From positions 4,123,001-4,187,000 of the forward strand of contig NC_083570.1 of NCBI RefSeq assembly GCF_027579695.1: a stretch of 64,000 bases of DNA, written 5' to 3'. This stretch comes from Neoarius graeffei. Its lineage: Eukaryota > Chordata > Actinopteri > Siluriformes > Ariidae. This document shows, piece by piece, positions 22,874 to 33,917 of this stretch (its first letter is position 1; the number at the start of each line of letters is the position of its first letter). Made by a program: the position numbers and the translations under genes. Below the pieces are notes generated by a model. That model did no database searches, was not told the DNA's origin, and saw only the letters and a program-made list of their open reading frames with translations.

Positions 22874-22881
22874 GACTATAG

Positions 22882-23180
22882 GAAAGTCACCATGGTGTCT
22901 AAATTTGACTCTAACCCAATGCATTGCATTGACGTGTTGCTCAGTTGATTAGGTGCTACTCACTTTTATTTGACACTGACTTTGACAAGGGATATTGGCA
23001 GATCCCCTTGACTCCTCTATCCAGAGAAAAAACTACGTTTTCCACAAAGTTTGGCTTACACCAATTTGTCACGCTTCCTTTCGGGTTATTCAGCGTTCCC
23101 ACAACATTCCAGTGGCTCATGGACAAAATTCTCCATCCACATGCTGCCTATGCCATTGCCTACTTAGACAACATCATTAT
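22882..23180 (+). pseudogene. Gmr1-like reverse transcriptase, palm region (copy A)
   Basis: Continues the RT interrupted at 22209. After one stop it encodes DKGYWQIPLTP, TFSTKFGLHQFVTLPFGLF and AYAIAYLDNIIICS. The catalytic box reads YLDN where YLDD is expected, so the second Asp is lost. It is cut at 23184 by a Tc1 element and no continuation was found beyond that element. Confidence 0.85.
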
Positions 23181-23548
23181 ATGCAGTGGTGCTTGAAAGT
23201 TTGTGAACCCTTTAGAATTTTCTATATTCCTCCATAAATATGACCTAAAACATCATCAGATTTTCACACAAGTCCTAAAAGTAGATAAACAGAACCCAGT
23301 TAAACAAATGAGACAAAAATATTATACTTGTTCAATTGTTTATTGAGGAAAATGATCCAATATTACATATCTGTGAGTGGCAAAAGTATGTGAACCTCTA
23401 CGATTAGCAGTTAATTTGAAGGTGAAATTAGAGTCAGGTGTTTTCAATCGATGGGATGACAATCAGGTGTGAGTGGGCACCCTGGTTTATTTAAAAAACA
23501 CAGATCTATCAAAGTCTGATCTTCACAACACATGTTTGTGAAAGTGTA

Positions 23549-24366
23549 TCATGGCACGAACAAAAGATTTCTGAGGACCTCAGAAAAAGCGTTGTTGATG
23601 CTCATCAGGCTGGAAAAGGTTACAAAACCATCTCTAAAGAGTTTGGACTCCACCAATCCATAGTCAGACAGATTGTGTACAAATGGAGGAAATTCAAGAC
23701 CATTGTTACCCTCCCCAAGAGTGGTCGACCAACAAAGATCACTCCAAGAGCAAGGCGTGTAATAGTCAGCGAGGTCACAAAGGACCCCCGGGTAACTTCT
23801 AAGCAACTGAAGGCCTCTCTCACCTTGGCTAATGTTAATGTTCATGAGTCCACCATCAGGAGAACACTGAACAACAATGGTGTGCATGGCAGGGTTGCAA
23901 GGAGAAAGCCACTGCTCTCCAAAAAGAACATTGCTGCTTGTCTGCAGTTTGCTAAAGATCACGTGAACAAGCCAGAAGGCTATTGGAAAAATGTTTTGTG
24001 GATGGATGAGACTAAAATAGAACTTTTTGGTTTAAATGAGAAGCGTTATGTTTGGAGAAAGGAAAACACTGCATTCCAGTATAAGAACCTTATCCCATCC
24101 GTGAAACATGGTGGTGGTAGTATCATGGTTTGGGCCCATTTTGCTGCATCTGGGCCAGGGCGGCTTGCCATCATTGATGGAACAATGAATTCTGAATTAT
24201 ACCAGCGAATTCTAAAGAAAAATGTCAGGACATCTGTCCATGAACTGAATCTCAAGAGAAGGCGGATCATGCAGGGACAACGACCCTAAGCACACAAGTC
24301 GTTCTACCAAAGAATGGTTAAAGAAGAATAAAGTCAATGTTTTGGAATGGCCAAGTCAAAGTCCTG
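23549..24366 (+). pseudogene. Tc1 transposase, N-terminal and core part (copy 1)
   Basis: The start codon lies at 23550 but the frame stops after seven codons (MARTKDF). The main frame at 23675-24289 encodes the second HTH (VTSKQLKASLTLANVNVHES, then TIRRTLNN), the KDHVNKPEGYW block and the first catalytic Asp in VLWMDETKIELFG. The second Asp region is shifted (it reads MQGQRP instead of an MQDNDPKH-type motif). The part with the catalytic Glu lies at 28706, beyond the LINE insertion. Confidence 0.88.
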
Positions 24367-24423
24367 ACTTAGATTAGATTAGATTAGATTAGATTAGATT
24401 AGATTAGATTAGATTAGATTAGA

Positions 24424-25387
24424 CAGACCCTCCAGGATTTTGCGATGTTGCGATTTGCAACTTCAACGCAAATTCAACCAATCCCCGCGAATTCAGGGCG
24501 GTGTTGCAATTATATCCAGTCACCGCAACTTTCCTGCAAATTTGACCAATCACTGGCATCGTCTTGAGGTGACGTCGACAAACTACCTTCCGCCTTACTT
24601 CCGTGTACTATGCGTTCAAGAGAAGCAGCATGTGTGAGTCAGTGTTTATATACAGTAGGCTTAAATTCTGTTAGTGAAAGTGTGTTATGTTTACAGTGAA
24701 GGACTGTGTGCACTTTACATTATTTTTTTACTTAATACAAGAAATGAATGGAGGCCAACATTTTTGCCAAAATGGTATTTTATTTTCCATTGTTTAGGCA
24801 GCTTCAGCATCATACTGTGAGATTCTGTTCAAATTGTTTTTTTTTTATTCTATGAAGCCTGAGCCATTTATTTTATTAGTTTATAATTATTGTTTAATTT
24901 AGTCTTCAGGAGAGACTACTTGCACACAGGACTAGTATTAATAGTTTTTTTTCTTACATGAAAGCTGAGGCATTTATATTATATTTTAAGGTAACTTCAT
25001 GTTGTGCTCTGAGGTTCTATGCACTTTAACTTTTGAACCAACAGGTGCATTTGGATAAGTAAAGCCTATTTTTCTGTATTTTTGTAGTCCTTGTAATCTT
25101 TTATATTGGTAAAGTTGTTTATAGGACCATTTCTCAGTGTCTTTGTTTTTTTAATCAATAGTTTTTCAGTAATAACTTAATATTTAACATATCACTCAAT
25201 TTTAATCACAAAAAGAGAAAATCGCAACAATTTCTCGCAACTTTCACTTCCTCCCGCAATGTAATCGCAACAAAAACCTAAAAAACACCGCAACTTTCAT
25301 CGCAATTTTTTGGAAACCCCCCCGCAACAACAGACATTTTAGCCCGGAACAATCACAAAAAAGGCCCGCGAAATCCTGGGGGGACTG
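24424..25387. mobile_element. 964-bp inverted-repeat MITE inside the LINE tail
   Basis: The left end is CAGACCCTCCAGGATTTTGC. The right end in reverse complement is CAGTCCCCCCAGGATTTCGC, about 21 bp with 4 mismatches. It lies inside the GATTA array, so any target duplication cannot be told from the array. The CAG ends suggest hAT. No transposase. Subterminal regions are rich in GCAA/TTGC motifs (GCGATTTGCAACTTCAACGC on the left, CGCAACAATTTCTCGCAAC on the right). Confidence 0.75.
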
Positions 25388-25639
25388 ATTAGATTAGATT
25401 AGATTAGATTAGATTAGATTAGATTAGATTAGATTAGATTAGATTAGATAAGATAAAACTTTATTGATCCCTTTGGGAGGGTTCCCTCAGGGAAATTAAG
25501 ATTCCAGCAGCATCATTACAGATAAACAGACAAAAGAAATAGAGAAAACTTCTAGAAAAATTAAAATAAATTAAGTATTTATGTGGGGGGGCAGGAAAGA
25601 TATTGCACTTTATATTGCACATTATATTGCACATTGTCC

Positions 25640-28582
25640 GGTATTGCTTATTGTCAGGCTAGGCTACTGCTCCTTCCTGTCCTCTGTCCTCCTGTTACCC
25701 CTCCTCCCCCCAGAGAGGAGCTGTACAGTCTGATGGCGTGAGGGACAAAGGAGTTTTTGAGTCTGTTCATCCTGCACTTGGGAAGGAGCATTCTGTCACT
25801 GAACAGGCTCCTCTGGTTGCTGATGACGGTGTGCAGAGGGTGACTGGCATCGTCCATGATGTTCAATAGTTTGTCCATAGTCCTCTCCTCTGCCACCGTC
25901 ACCAGAGAGTCCAGCTTCATGCCAACCACAGAGCCGGCCTGCCTGATCAGTTTGTCCAGCCTGGATGTGTCCTTCTTGGATGTGCTGCCCCCCCAGCACA
26001 CCACGGTGTAAAACAAGACACTGGCAAACAGAGACTGATAGAACATCCACAGGAGTTTCCTGCAGATGTTAAAGGACCACAGCCACCTAAGGAAGTATAG
26101 CTTGCTCTGTGCCTTCCTGTATAAGTGATTGGTGTTGCAAGTCCAGTCCAGCTTGCTGTCCAGCCACAGCCCGAGGTACTTGTAGGAATCCACAGCCTCC
26201 ATCTTGACTCCCTCGATCAGAACTGGTTGTGACCTTGGTCTGGACCTCCCAAAGTCAATGACCAGCTCCTTGGTCTATGAGGTGTTGAGCTGCAGATGGT
26301 TCCTGTTGCACCACACAGCAAAGTTCCTCACCAGACTCCTCTACTCCTCCTCTCTGTCGTCACTGATACACCCAACGATGGCTGTGTCATCGGCAACTTT
26401 CTGAATGTGACAGCTCTGAGTTGTAGCAGAAGTCCGCGGTGTACAGGGTGAAGAGAAGAGGGGCCAGCACCGTGCCCTGGGGTGCTCCAGTGCTGCTAAT
26501 CACAGTGTCAGATGTGGTGTCCTTCAGCCTGATGTACTGCGGCCTGTCAGTGAGGTAGCTGGAGATCCGGGTGACAAGGCAGGGGTCCACTCACATCCTG
26601 TTCGGTTTGTCCTGAGGCAGTAGGGGCTGGATGCTGTTGAAGGCACTCGAGAAGTCCAAGAAGAGGATCCTCACTGTGCCATTTCCCTTATCCAGATGCG
26701 AGTGGGCTCGGTGTAGCAGGTAGAGGATGGCGTCTTCCACACCAACACCTGCCCAGTATCCAAACTGCAGACAGTCCTGGGCATGTTGTACTTGGGGTCT
26801 GAGGAGGCTGAGGAAGAGCCGCTCCAATCTTCATCAGATGTGAAGTGAGTGCCACTAGTCGGAAGTCATTCAGCACACTGGGCCAATTCTTTTTGGGAAC
26901 TGGAACGATACATGATGTCTTCCACAGGGTTGGCACTCTCTGCAGCTGCAGGCTGAGGTTGAAGATGCGTTGGAGTGGTTCACCCAGGTCAGCAGCGCAG
27001 GTCTTCAGTAGTCGTGGACACACCTTGTCCGGGCCTGCTGCTATCCTGGGGTGAAGCTTCCTCAGTTGACCTCTGACCTGGTCTACAGTAATGCATAGAG
27101 GAGTCTGTGTTGAGGTGGGGGAGGAGGGGGCTACTGTAATGACTGGGGGGAGGTGTGTTGAGGGAAGAAGGAGAGATGGCTGCAGTGAGGGAGAGGGTGC
27201 AGGGGACGTGGGCTGGTTGAACCGATTGAAGAAGTCATTCAACTCATTCGCCCTCTCCACTGTCCCCTCAATGACTCTGGTCTTTGTATTGTGGCCTGTG
27301 ATGATTTTCACACCTTCCCAGACCTCCCTCATGCTCTTCTCCTTCAGCTTCTGCTCCACCTTTCTCCTGTAGCAGTCCTTAGCTTCCCTCATGCAGCGTT
27401 TCACCTCCTGCTGTGCTGGTTTCATTTTCTCCCTAGCCCTGCTCCTGAAGGCGGCCTTCTTCCTGTTGAGGACAGCTTTGACTTCCTGTGTTACCCATGG
27501 CTTGTTATTAGGGTAACACCGTACAGTCTTAGTGGGGGAGACCACGTCTGCACAAAAGTTGAGGTAATCTGTCAGACAGTGTGTCAGCCCCTCTGTGTCT
27601 TCACAGTGTGGGCTAAGCAGCACATCCCAGTCCGTGATGTCATAGCAGTCTCTAAGGGCATATTCCATTTCAGGGGACCACCTCCTGATGGAGCTAGTTG
27701 TTGCAGGCTGCCTTTGAACCAGGGGGGTGTACTTCGGCTGCAGAAGAACCAGGTTGTGGTCAGACTTCCCTAGTGGGGGGATGGCTGTGACTCTGTATGC
27801 ATCCCTCACATTAACAGACAGCAAGTCACTTGTCCTGTTGTTCCTTGTTGGACAATCCACAGCCTGCTAAAAAGCAGCCAAAGTAGAGTCCAACGTAGCA
27901 TGGTTAAAGTCCCCAGAAATGATGATAAATGCCTCAGGGTGCTGTGTCTGCAGCCTTGCTGTGACAGAGTGAATCCTCTCACATGCAGCGGCTGCGGCGG
28001 CCCTCGGAGGGATGTAAACACAGATGGTGATCATGTGACTGAACTCCGTTGGCAGATAATATGGCCGCAGGCTAACAGCTAGCAGCTCCAAGTCCGGGCA
28101 ACATAAAGCTGTCTTTACGGAGATATATCCTGGGTTGCACCAGCGGTTGTTAACATAAATGATGAGTCCCCCACCTTTGCCTTTCCCGCATGCTTTAGTG
28201 TCTCTGTCGGCTCTCACAGCAGTGAATCCCTGCAGGTCCACATTAGCATCCGGTACAAGGTGTGTCTCCGTAAAGATAAATAAGCTGCTCTCCTGGTAAA
28301 TCCGCTGGTTGTTCAGAGCGGAAAGCTCACGACTTTATTCGGCAGCCAGTTCACATTCCCCATGATAACAGAGGGAATGGATGGTTTGTAGCACTGCCGG
28401 TTGTCCGCTAGCCTAGCCTTTAGCTTAGCTCCAGCTTTGCAGCCCCTGGGTTTCCTCCTCAGCTCCGCTGGGATGGGGTGTCGTATCCCGGCTCGTCCCA
28501 TTGTTTTCAGGGCCAGCAGCTCCTCTCTCGAATAAGTGAGAAAACTGGCTCCTGGTTGCGTGTTAAAGTTAAATATATCCAC
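25640..28582 (-). pseudogene. L2 LINE endonuclease and reverse transcriptase (copy 1), broken
   Basis: Minus-strand frames in order: 28313-28582 (N-terminus), 27867-28241 (endonuclease: RADRDTKACGKGKGGGLI, ISGDFNHATLD), 26688-27860 (end of endonuclease GKSDHNLV, linker, RT start KVCPRLLKTCAADLGEPL), 26591-26827 and 26387-26590 (RT: LFLDFSSAFNSIQP, APQGTVLAPLLFTLYTADF) and 25654-26202 (YKYLGLWLDSKLDW and C-terminal domain). The catalytic box reads VADDTAIVG at about 26390. At least four frame changes make it inactive. Confidence 0.88.
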
Positions 28583-28705
28583 GTTATATAGTTAAACACA
28601 CTATCTTCGTAAGAAGAGCAAAAAAAGGTAGAAAAAAAGACGTTTAAAGAGCTAAAAATGACAGAGTTACTGGAGAGGCAGCCATCTCACCCAGCGCCCA
28701 GTTTT

Positions 28706-28912
28706 GTTGACCTTAATCCAATAGAAATGTTGTGGAAGGACCTGAAGCGAGCAGTTCATGTGAGGAAACCCACCAACATCCCAGAGTTGAAGCTGTTCTG
28801 CACAGAGGAATGGGCTAAAATTCCTCCAAGCTGGTGTGCAGGACTGATCAACAGTTACCGGAAACATTTAGTTGCAGTTATTGCTGCACAAGGGGGTCAC
28901 ACCAGATACTGA
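28706..28912 (+). pseudogene. Tc1 transposase C-terminus (copy 1)
   Basis: Encodes [20 protein letters not shown], containing the catalytic Glu of the DDE triad, then [20 protein letters not shown], with stop TGA at 28910. It resumes the transposase broken at 24366. It is followed by the Tc1 right subterminal sequence to 29035. Confidence 0.88.
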
Positions 28913-29035
28913 AAGCAAAGGTTCACATACTTTTGCCACTCACAGATCTGTAATATTGGATCATTTCTCAATAAATAAATGAGCAAGTATAATATTTTTG
29001 TCTCATTTGCTTAACTGGGTTCTCTTTATCTACAG

Positions 29036-29404
29036 TACTTTTTGTCAGAAATGGCGAGCTGAGGTGAAGTGAGGACCCAAAAGCAGACTCAACAGGCAGT
29101 GTACAGAAAATAACTTCTTTAATGAAGTACAGGGCAGAGGTACAATAGGGCTCAGGCAAAAATCAAAGGTCAAAGAACAGGCCAAGAGGTCAAAACACAG
29201 AAGAGCAGGCAGGCATGGTCAGAGACAAAAACAGGACAGAAAATCTTCACAAAAACTGAAGAAAACAGGGACAAGGGAAACCCAGGCAGAGGAAGCAAAA
29301 AACACAATCCAGAAGAACAGGCAGGTAAAACAGGGGCAAAAATTGAACAGAAATCTAGACAAACAAACACAAAACAATACCAGCAGGAGAATCAAGAAAT
29401 CAGA
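29036..29404. other. Unclassified repeat-like fragment
   Basis: Contains GAGGACCCAAAAGCAGACTC followed by a purine-rich stretch with many AGGC/ACAGG motifs. It resembles antisense ends of fish retroelements but I cannot place it. No gene. Confidence 0.35.
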
Positions 29405-30366
29405 ATACGAAAGGGCTGTAGCAAGGCCCTGGCTCCCCACAGCACCAGCAACCCGGCCTGGGCTTTCTCTCTGCACCGATGCTCTGGGGCTCACTCACCT
29501 GAGGGGGGGAGAGACAGACATGTAAGCGGGAAACGGGAGGGCACCGCGGGTGCGGCGGGCCAGCTGGGGTGGGCCAGGCGCCCGCCTCTGCGGTGGGGGA
29601 ATGGGGCGAGGACGAGACACAGAAGGGGAGGGGGAGAGAGAGAGAGAGGAGAAGAGGAGATCTGCGATCCTACCATGGGAACAGCCACCAAATGATCCTC
29701 CGCCAACTCGATGGCCTGATCTAGCGATGCCAGGCGATGGCACTGGACCCACTCCGTGGTCCCTTCGGGAAGTCGGGTGATGAACTGCTCCAGTGCCACC
29801 AGATCGACGATTCCCTCGGCGTCACGGTTGTCAGCCCTCAGTCACCGCTGGCAGGCGTCCCGGAGTTGCTGGCCAAACTCGAACAGGCGGCCGACCTCCT
29901 GTAGGTGTACAGCGCGGAAGCGCTGGCGTTGTTGTTCTGGGGTGCGCCCCACATACTGGAGGACGGCCCGGCGCAGGTCCGCGTAGACCAGCCGGCTGTC
30001 GGCGGGGAGCTGTTGTGCGGCCAGCTGCACCTCGCCCGTTAGCAGGGGGAGGAGTCGCGCCACGCGCTGTTCCACCGGCCGGCCCCAGGCCTCTGCTGCT
30101 TGCTCGAAGAGCGCTAGGAAGGCCTCGGAGTCATCATGCGGACCCATCTTCGTTAGGGTGAGGTGGGGAGGGCCCGCGGCGGTGGAGGTGGTGGACCCCG
30201 CTGACGAGAGGAGGTGCCGGAACGCCTGACAATCTTCCTGTTGCACCAGCACCAGGGCCTCGAACCTTTGCGCTTGCTCCTTTTGGAGGGCGACCAGTGC
30301 CTGGTGCTGGCTCTGTTGGGCCGTGGCGAGGGTGTGGATCAGGTCCACGAAGGGGGAGGACTCCAT
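29405..30366 (-). pseudogene. Gmr1-like gag with SCAN-type capsid (copy B)
   Basis: From ATG 30366 downward the protein starts MESSPFVDLIHTLATAQQSQ, then MGPHDDSEAFLALFEQAAEA, LPLLTGEVQLAAQQLP and DLRRAVLQYVGRTPEQQR. This is the helical capsid module from which vertebrate SCAN domains are derived. The frame breaks at about 29842 (stop after RDACQR) and resumes at 29799 (VALEQFITRLPEG). The last part, near 29450, corresponds to a cysteine-rich nucleocapsid knuckle. Protease, integrase and RT are missing. A GA microsatellite at 29636-29650 disrupts the region after the capsid. Confidence 0.8.
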
Positions 30367-30409
30367 GGGGCTGTTCTCCTCTGTGCTCCTTCCTGGGTTT
30401 CGGCCCCAC

Positions 30410-30723
30410 TGTAGGACTTTGAGCGGGTGGGTGGAGCACAGAAGTACGGCAGGCCAGAACTGAGTTGTCAAAACTCTTTATTGTGACTCTTTTCAGTCGA
30501 ACACAATCTCCCAGCCACACAGACATGCACACACACATTAGTCATCTGGTTGGGGAGAGAGCTCCCTTCCACTGCTCTCTCTCTCCTTCTATAGGGCACG
30601 GTCTCTGGGGAAGACACACAAACACAGGTTAATTGACATCAGGTGTAGTGATTCTGCCACTTACCTTCCCTGACTCTGCCCTCTGGTCACAGACCGACAC
30701 TTGACCATGCCCCTGCTGCCACA
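30410..30723 (-). mobile_element. 5' LTR of Gmr1-like copy B (antisense)
   Basis: Read on the minus strand it starts TGTGGCAGCAGGGGCATGG and ends AAAGTCCTACA. It is followed by a primer-binding site TGGGGCCGAAACCCAGG (about 30392-30408) and the gag start. Its outer edge touches the gag remnant of copy C, so the two elements face away from each other with no spacer. Confidence 0.78.
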
Positions 30724-31320
30724 GCAATGCTTTGAAGCCTTGATGCTGGCCCAGCAGGAAGATCACCATGAGTTATGGCATTTGCTTGCGTCAGCAGGGG
30801 CATCGACCATCACCGCACCGGCACCCTCATGATGATGGGCCCGCAGGATGATCTGGAAGCGTTCCTCGCCCTCTTTGAACAAGCAGCCAAGGCGTGGGGG
30901 TGGCCGCTGGAGCAGCATGCCACGTGCCTCCTCCTGCACCTGACTGGTGAAGCACAGCTCACAGCGCAGCAGCTCCCTGCTGACAGCCGACTGGTGTATG
31001 CTGACCTGAAGAAAGCCATCCTGTGGCGGGTCGGACGCTCCCCGGAACACCATCGCCAGCACTTCCAAACGCTGTCATTGGAGGAGGCTGGCCGGACATT
31101 TACATTTGGCCAGCAACTCCGGGATGCCTGCTGGCGGTGGCTGAGGGTGGAAGATCTTGACGCCGATGAGACCATTGATCTGGTGGCACTGGAACAGTTC
31201 ATCTCTTGACTTCCGGAAGGAATAGTGGAATGGGTCCAGTGTCATCGCCCGGCGTCGCTGGGATGAGCCATCGAGCTGGCGGAGGACCATCTGGAGGCAG
31301 CTCCAATGGCAGGCCGATGA
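30724..31320 (+). pseudogene. Gmr1-like gag with SCAN-type capsid (copy C)
   Basis: Homology starts mid-gag at 30724 (CAATGCTTTGAAGCC), without LTR or gag start. The frame 30775-31209 gives MGPQDDLEAFLALFEQAAKA, ADSRLVYADLKKAILWRVG and FGQQLRDACWRWLRVEDLDA. It stops at 31207 within ALEQFIS; homology continues (LPEGIVEWVQCHRPASLG) with stops. Compared with copy B this is the same capsid module in opposite orientation. Confidence 0.8.
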
Positions 31321-31497
31321 GGCATCTCTCCTTGCTTCTCCGCTCACTCTCTCTTCTCCCCCCCGGCTCTCTTTCCCCTCCCCACCCCGTTCCCCTACCA
31401 TGGAGGCGGCGGCTGGCTCCTCCCCAACTGGCCCGTTGCACCCGTGGTGTCTTCCCATCTCCCTCTTCCATGTCTGTGTTGTCTCCTCCTCAGGTGA

Positions 31498-32109
31498 GTG
31501 ACTCCCATAATGCCAGTGCAGAGGGAAAGCCTGGCCGGTGTGCTGGTGCGGTGGGGAGTCAGAGCATCTCCAGAGTTGGAGCTCTGCCAGGGAGGTGGGA
31601 GCTGTGATCTGGATCCCCGACGTGCCAGAGACCGCCTCCGATCGGGCGGTCACATACCAGTAAGTGTTCAAGAGGATACATATCACGTGTTGGTGGATTC
31701 CAGTTGGAATCAGACCTCAGTTCACCAACGCCTGTTGCAAGGTGAGGCAATGGGGAGAGCACAAGCGGTGAAGGCTTTATGTGTGCACGGGGATATTCAC
31801 AATTACCCTTTAGTGTCTGTACATATTTTATTCCGGGACCAAATGCATAGAATTAAGGCAGGGGTTAACCCTCGTCTCACCCACTCCGTAATTTTGGGAA
31901 CTGATAGGCCAGGGTTTAAAGAATTAATGGAACTCATAATGAGAGGTGGGTCCTGCATAAATATGTCACGGAAAGTTCCCAGTGTGGCATTGACTGGGGA
32001 AGCTGTCACAGAGCCGTCTACGTCAGCACTGTGTCAGAGCGATGCAAGGAGTGAGGAGCACCCTGCCTCTCCTCCATCTCTTGGGGATTCCCTTAGGAAT
32101 TTCCTGTGA
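31498..32109 (+). pseudogene. Gmr1-like protease region (copy C)
   Basis: The frame covers the gag-pol junction and the aspartic protease. The active-site loop reads VLVDSSWNQTSVHQRL, where retrotransposon proteases have D-S/T-G, so the Gly is Ser here. Downstream are CVHGDIHNYPLVSV and SVILGTDRPGFKE, typical of this protease. After 32109 the sequence jumps to the integrase core, so part of the N-terminal integrase is deleted. Confidence 0.72.
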
Positions 32110-32303
32110 GAGCAGTCGTGAGATGAGACTTTATCTCCCGGGTTGGGATTCTGAAAGAAATCCTGACAGACTAAGGCACTCTGTTTATGCCATGTACACT
32201 GCGCGAACTGTATGGGTTACTGGGGATTAAGTCTATCCGCACCAGTGTCTATCACCCACAAACGGATGGCTTAGTGGAGCGATTTAACCAAACACTCAAG
32301 AAC
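32110..32303 (+). pseudogene. Gmr1-like integrase core remnant (copy C)
   Basis: Encodes the end of the catalytic core: LRELYGLLGIKSIRTSVYHP and QTDGLVERFNQTLK with the catalytic Glu. It is interrupted at 32304 by an antisense SINE. The same stretch exists in copy A (17470-17600). Confidence 0.82.
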
Positions 32304-32682
32304 ATCTCATCTCATCTCATTATCTCTAGCCGCTTTATCCTTCTACAGGGTCGCAGGCACGCTGGAGCCTATCCCAGCTGACTACGGGCGAAAGGCGGGG
32401 TACACCCTGGACAAGTCGCCAGGTCATCACAGGGCTGACACATAGACACAGACAAACATTCACACTCACATTCACACCTACGGTCAATTTAGAGTCACCA
32501 GTTAACCTAACCTGCATGTCTTTGGACTGTGGGGGAAACCGGAGCACCCGGAGGAAACCCACGCGGACACGGGGAGAACATGCAAACTCCACACAGAAAG
32601 GCCCTCGCCGGCCCCGGGGCTCGAACCCAGGACCTTCTTGCTGTGAGGCGACAGCGCTAACCACTACACCACCATGCCGCCT
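32304..32682 (-). mobile_element. tRNA-derived SINE (type A) in integrase of copy C
   Basis: Minus-strand SINE with GATGAGATGAGATG tail at the left and a GGCGGCATGGTGGTGTAG head at the right. I saw no clear target duplication; the flanks are CTCAAGAA and AATCATGAAG. A long open frame through it (32335-32715) is spurious. Confidence 0.9.
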
Positions 32683-32688
32683 AATCAT

Positions 32689-33145
32689 GAAGTGGAAAGG
32701 ACCCTTCGAGGTCACACGGCGAGTCGGGGATGTCGACTATGAGGTGAGGCGAGCGGGCCTCACAGCTAACCCAAAAAAGTGTGCAATTGAGCGGGTGGAA
32801 GTACGGTATCTGGGGTTCCATTGGGTCATGGGCAGGTGTGTTCCCAAATTAACAAGACTGCAGCAATTGTGGCCTGCCCGAGGCCCAAGACCAAAAAGGG
32901 GGTGAGACAGTTCCTGGGGCTGGCTAGCTATTATCGTAGGTTTATACCTAATTATTCAGACATCACCAGCCCTTTAACTGATCTCACTAAAAAGGGGGCT
33001 CCTGATCCGGTCCAGTGGACGGAGCAGTGCCAACAGGCATTCTCTAAGGTAAAAGCTGCACTGTGTGGGGGGCCACTTTTGCACTCCCCTGACTTCTCTC
33101 TCCCCTTTATTTTACAGACTGACACATCAGACAGAGGGCTGGGGC
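32689..33145 (+). pseudogene. Gmr1-like integrase end, RT end and RNase H start (copy C)
   Basis: Starts with the integrase C-terminus (KWKGPFEVTRRVGDVDYEVR), joined directly to the end of reverse transcriptase (LTANPKKCAIERVEVRYLGF), so the RT palm is deleted. Then come RQFLGLASYYRRFIPNYSDI (RT connection) and FILQTDTSDRGLG, which begins RNase H with its first catalytic Asp. A hAT element interrupts at 33146 and RNase H resumes at 33926. Confidence 0.82.
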
Positions 33146-33917
33146 CAGAGGCGATTCAAGGTCTGGTGGGGCCCCAAGCAGAAATCCCCCCCCCCCTCCA
33201 TCCCACCCCACACAACAGAAATTCACTAGGACAAACTCTTTATTTTAATAAAACATCAACAAATTCTAAGCAATATAGTTTTTTTTTATTTCACAAGTTA
33301 CAAATTGTGAAGTTACGAACACATGCAGTTCAATAAATCAACAACAAATTGTGAACAGTAATGTTTTTTTATTTCACACGCAACAAAAAAGTGAAGTTAC
33401 AAAAAGTTACAAATAGATGTCAGCATTTTCATAAATGTTTCATAAAAACAACAATTTGTGAGCAGCGTTTTCTATATTTCTTAAGTTACTGTAAGTTTCT
33501 GTTCATTTTAACAGACAGTGCAAGGTAATTGCCATGTAGTACAGTCATTAAAATCAACAAAAGAAAAGTATGGCCATCCTAACGCAAGTGAAACTAGACT
33601 AGCACCATTATATAGCACTACATCATTCATTATTATTTCGACTGACTTACCACTGTCTTGCTTTCTTCTCTCCTCTCCCTTTTTTTCTTTTTTCTTTTTA
33701 CATTCCCGAGTGGATAGCTCCTCTTCATTTTCTTCTTGACGTCATAATTAGAAGAATAGCTGGTTTATGTACGACAGGCACAATTTTCTATTTGCAGGTT
33801 AATACGCACAATGACTTTTCAAAACGCAAGTGTCAAATCTCGACTCTCTTTCGCCACCTAATGGATCAGGGGCCCCAAGCAGCTGCCTGCCTTGACTGGT
33901 GACAAGATGCGCCTCTG
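33146..33917. mobile_element. 772-bp non-autonomous hAT element
   Basis: Perfect 8-bp duplications GCTGGGGC flank it (33138-33145 and 33918-33925). The termini are CAGAGGCG and its exact inverse CGCCTCTG, and GGGGCCCCAAGCAG is repeated near both ends. Removing it with one duplication restores the RNase H reading frame. No transposase is encoded; the interior is AT-rich. Confidence 0.9.

Larger units (their letters stand above)
24370..28690 (-). mobile_element. L2-type (CR1 group) LINE, antisense, copy 1
   Basis: The 3' end is the (GATTA)n array at 24370-24423, continued at 25388-25450. It is followed by the phrase TTTATTGATCCCTTTGGGAG, typical of fish L2 tails. Reading leftwards from about 28582, fragments encode an apurinic-type endonuclease, reverse transcriptase and a C-terminal domain. 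It inserted in the transposase of Tc1 copy 1. A close relative occupies 47606-50978 in the same orientation inside another Tc1 copy. Confidence 0.88.
23184..29035 (+). mobile_element. Tc1 element copy 1, split by an L2 LINE
   Basis: Begins CAGTGGTGCTTGAAAGTTTG and has the same subterminal sequence as copies at 40633 and 46017. The transposase runs from 23549 to about 24366, is broken by an antisense L2 LINE (24370-28690), and resumes at 28706-28912. The right terminus is truncated at about 29035, within the phrase TTCTCTTTATCTAC. The expected TA target at the left is disturbed (TATG). Confidence 0.88.

Noticed and set aside
24370-25450. CRISPR-like or satellite array
   Set aside because: The repeat is a 5-base unit without spacers; it is the tail of an L2 LINE split by a MITE.
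27291-27773. 160-codon plus-strand gene
   Set aside because: Antisense shadow of the L2 endonuclease/RT; the matching shadow occurs at 49478-49993.
29793-30161. Plus-strand GC-rich gene
   Set aside because: Shadow of the minus-strand Gmr1-like gag with its SCAN-type capsid; codon-like GC bias comes from the gag frame.
32335-32715. 126-codon minus-strand frame
   Set aside because: Entirely SINE-derived, with the same peptide as other SINE copies.
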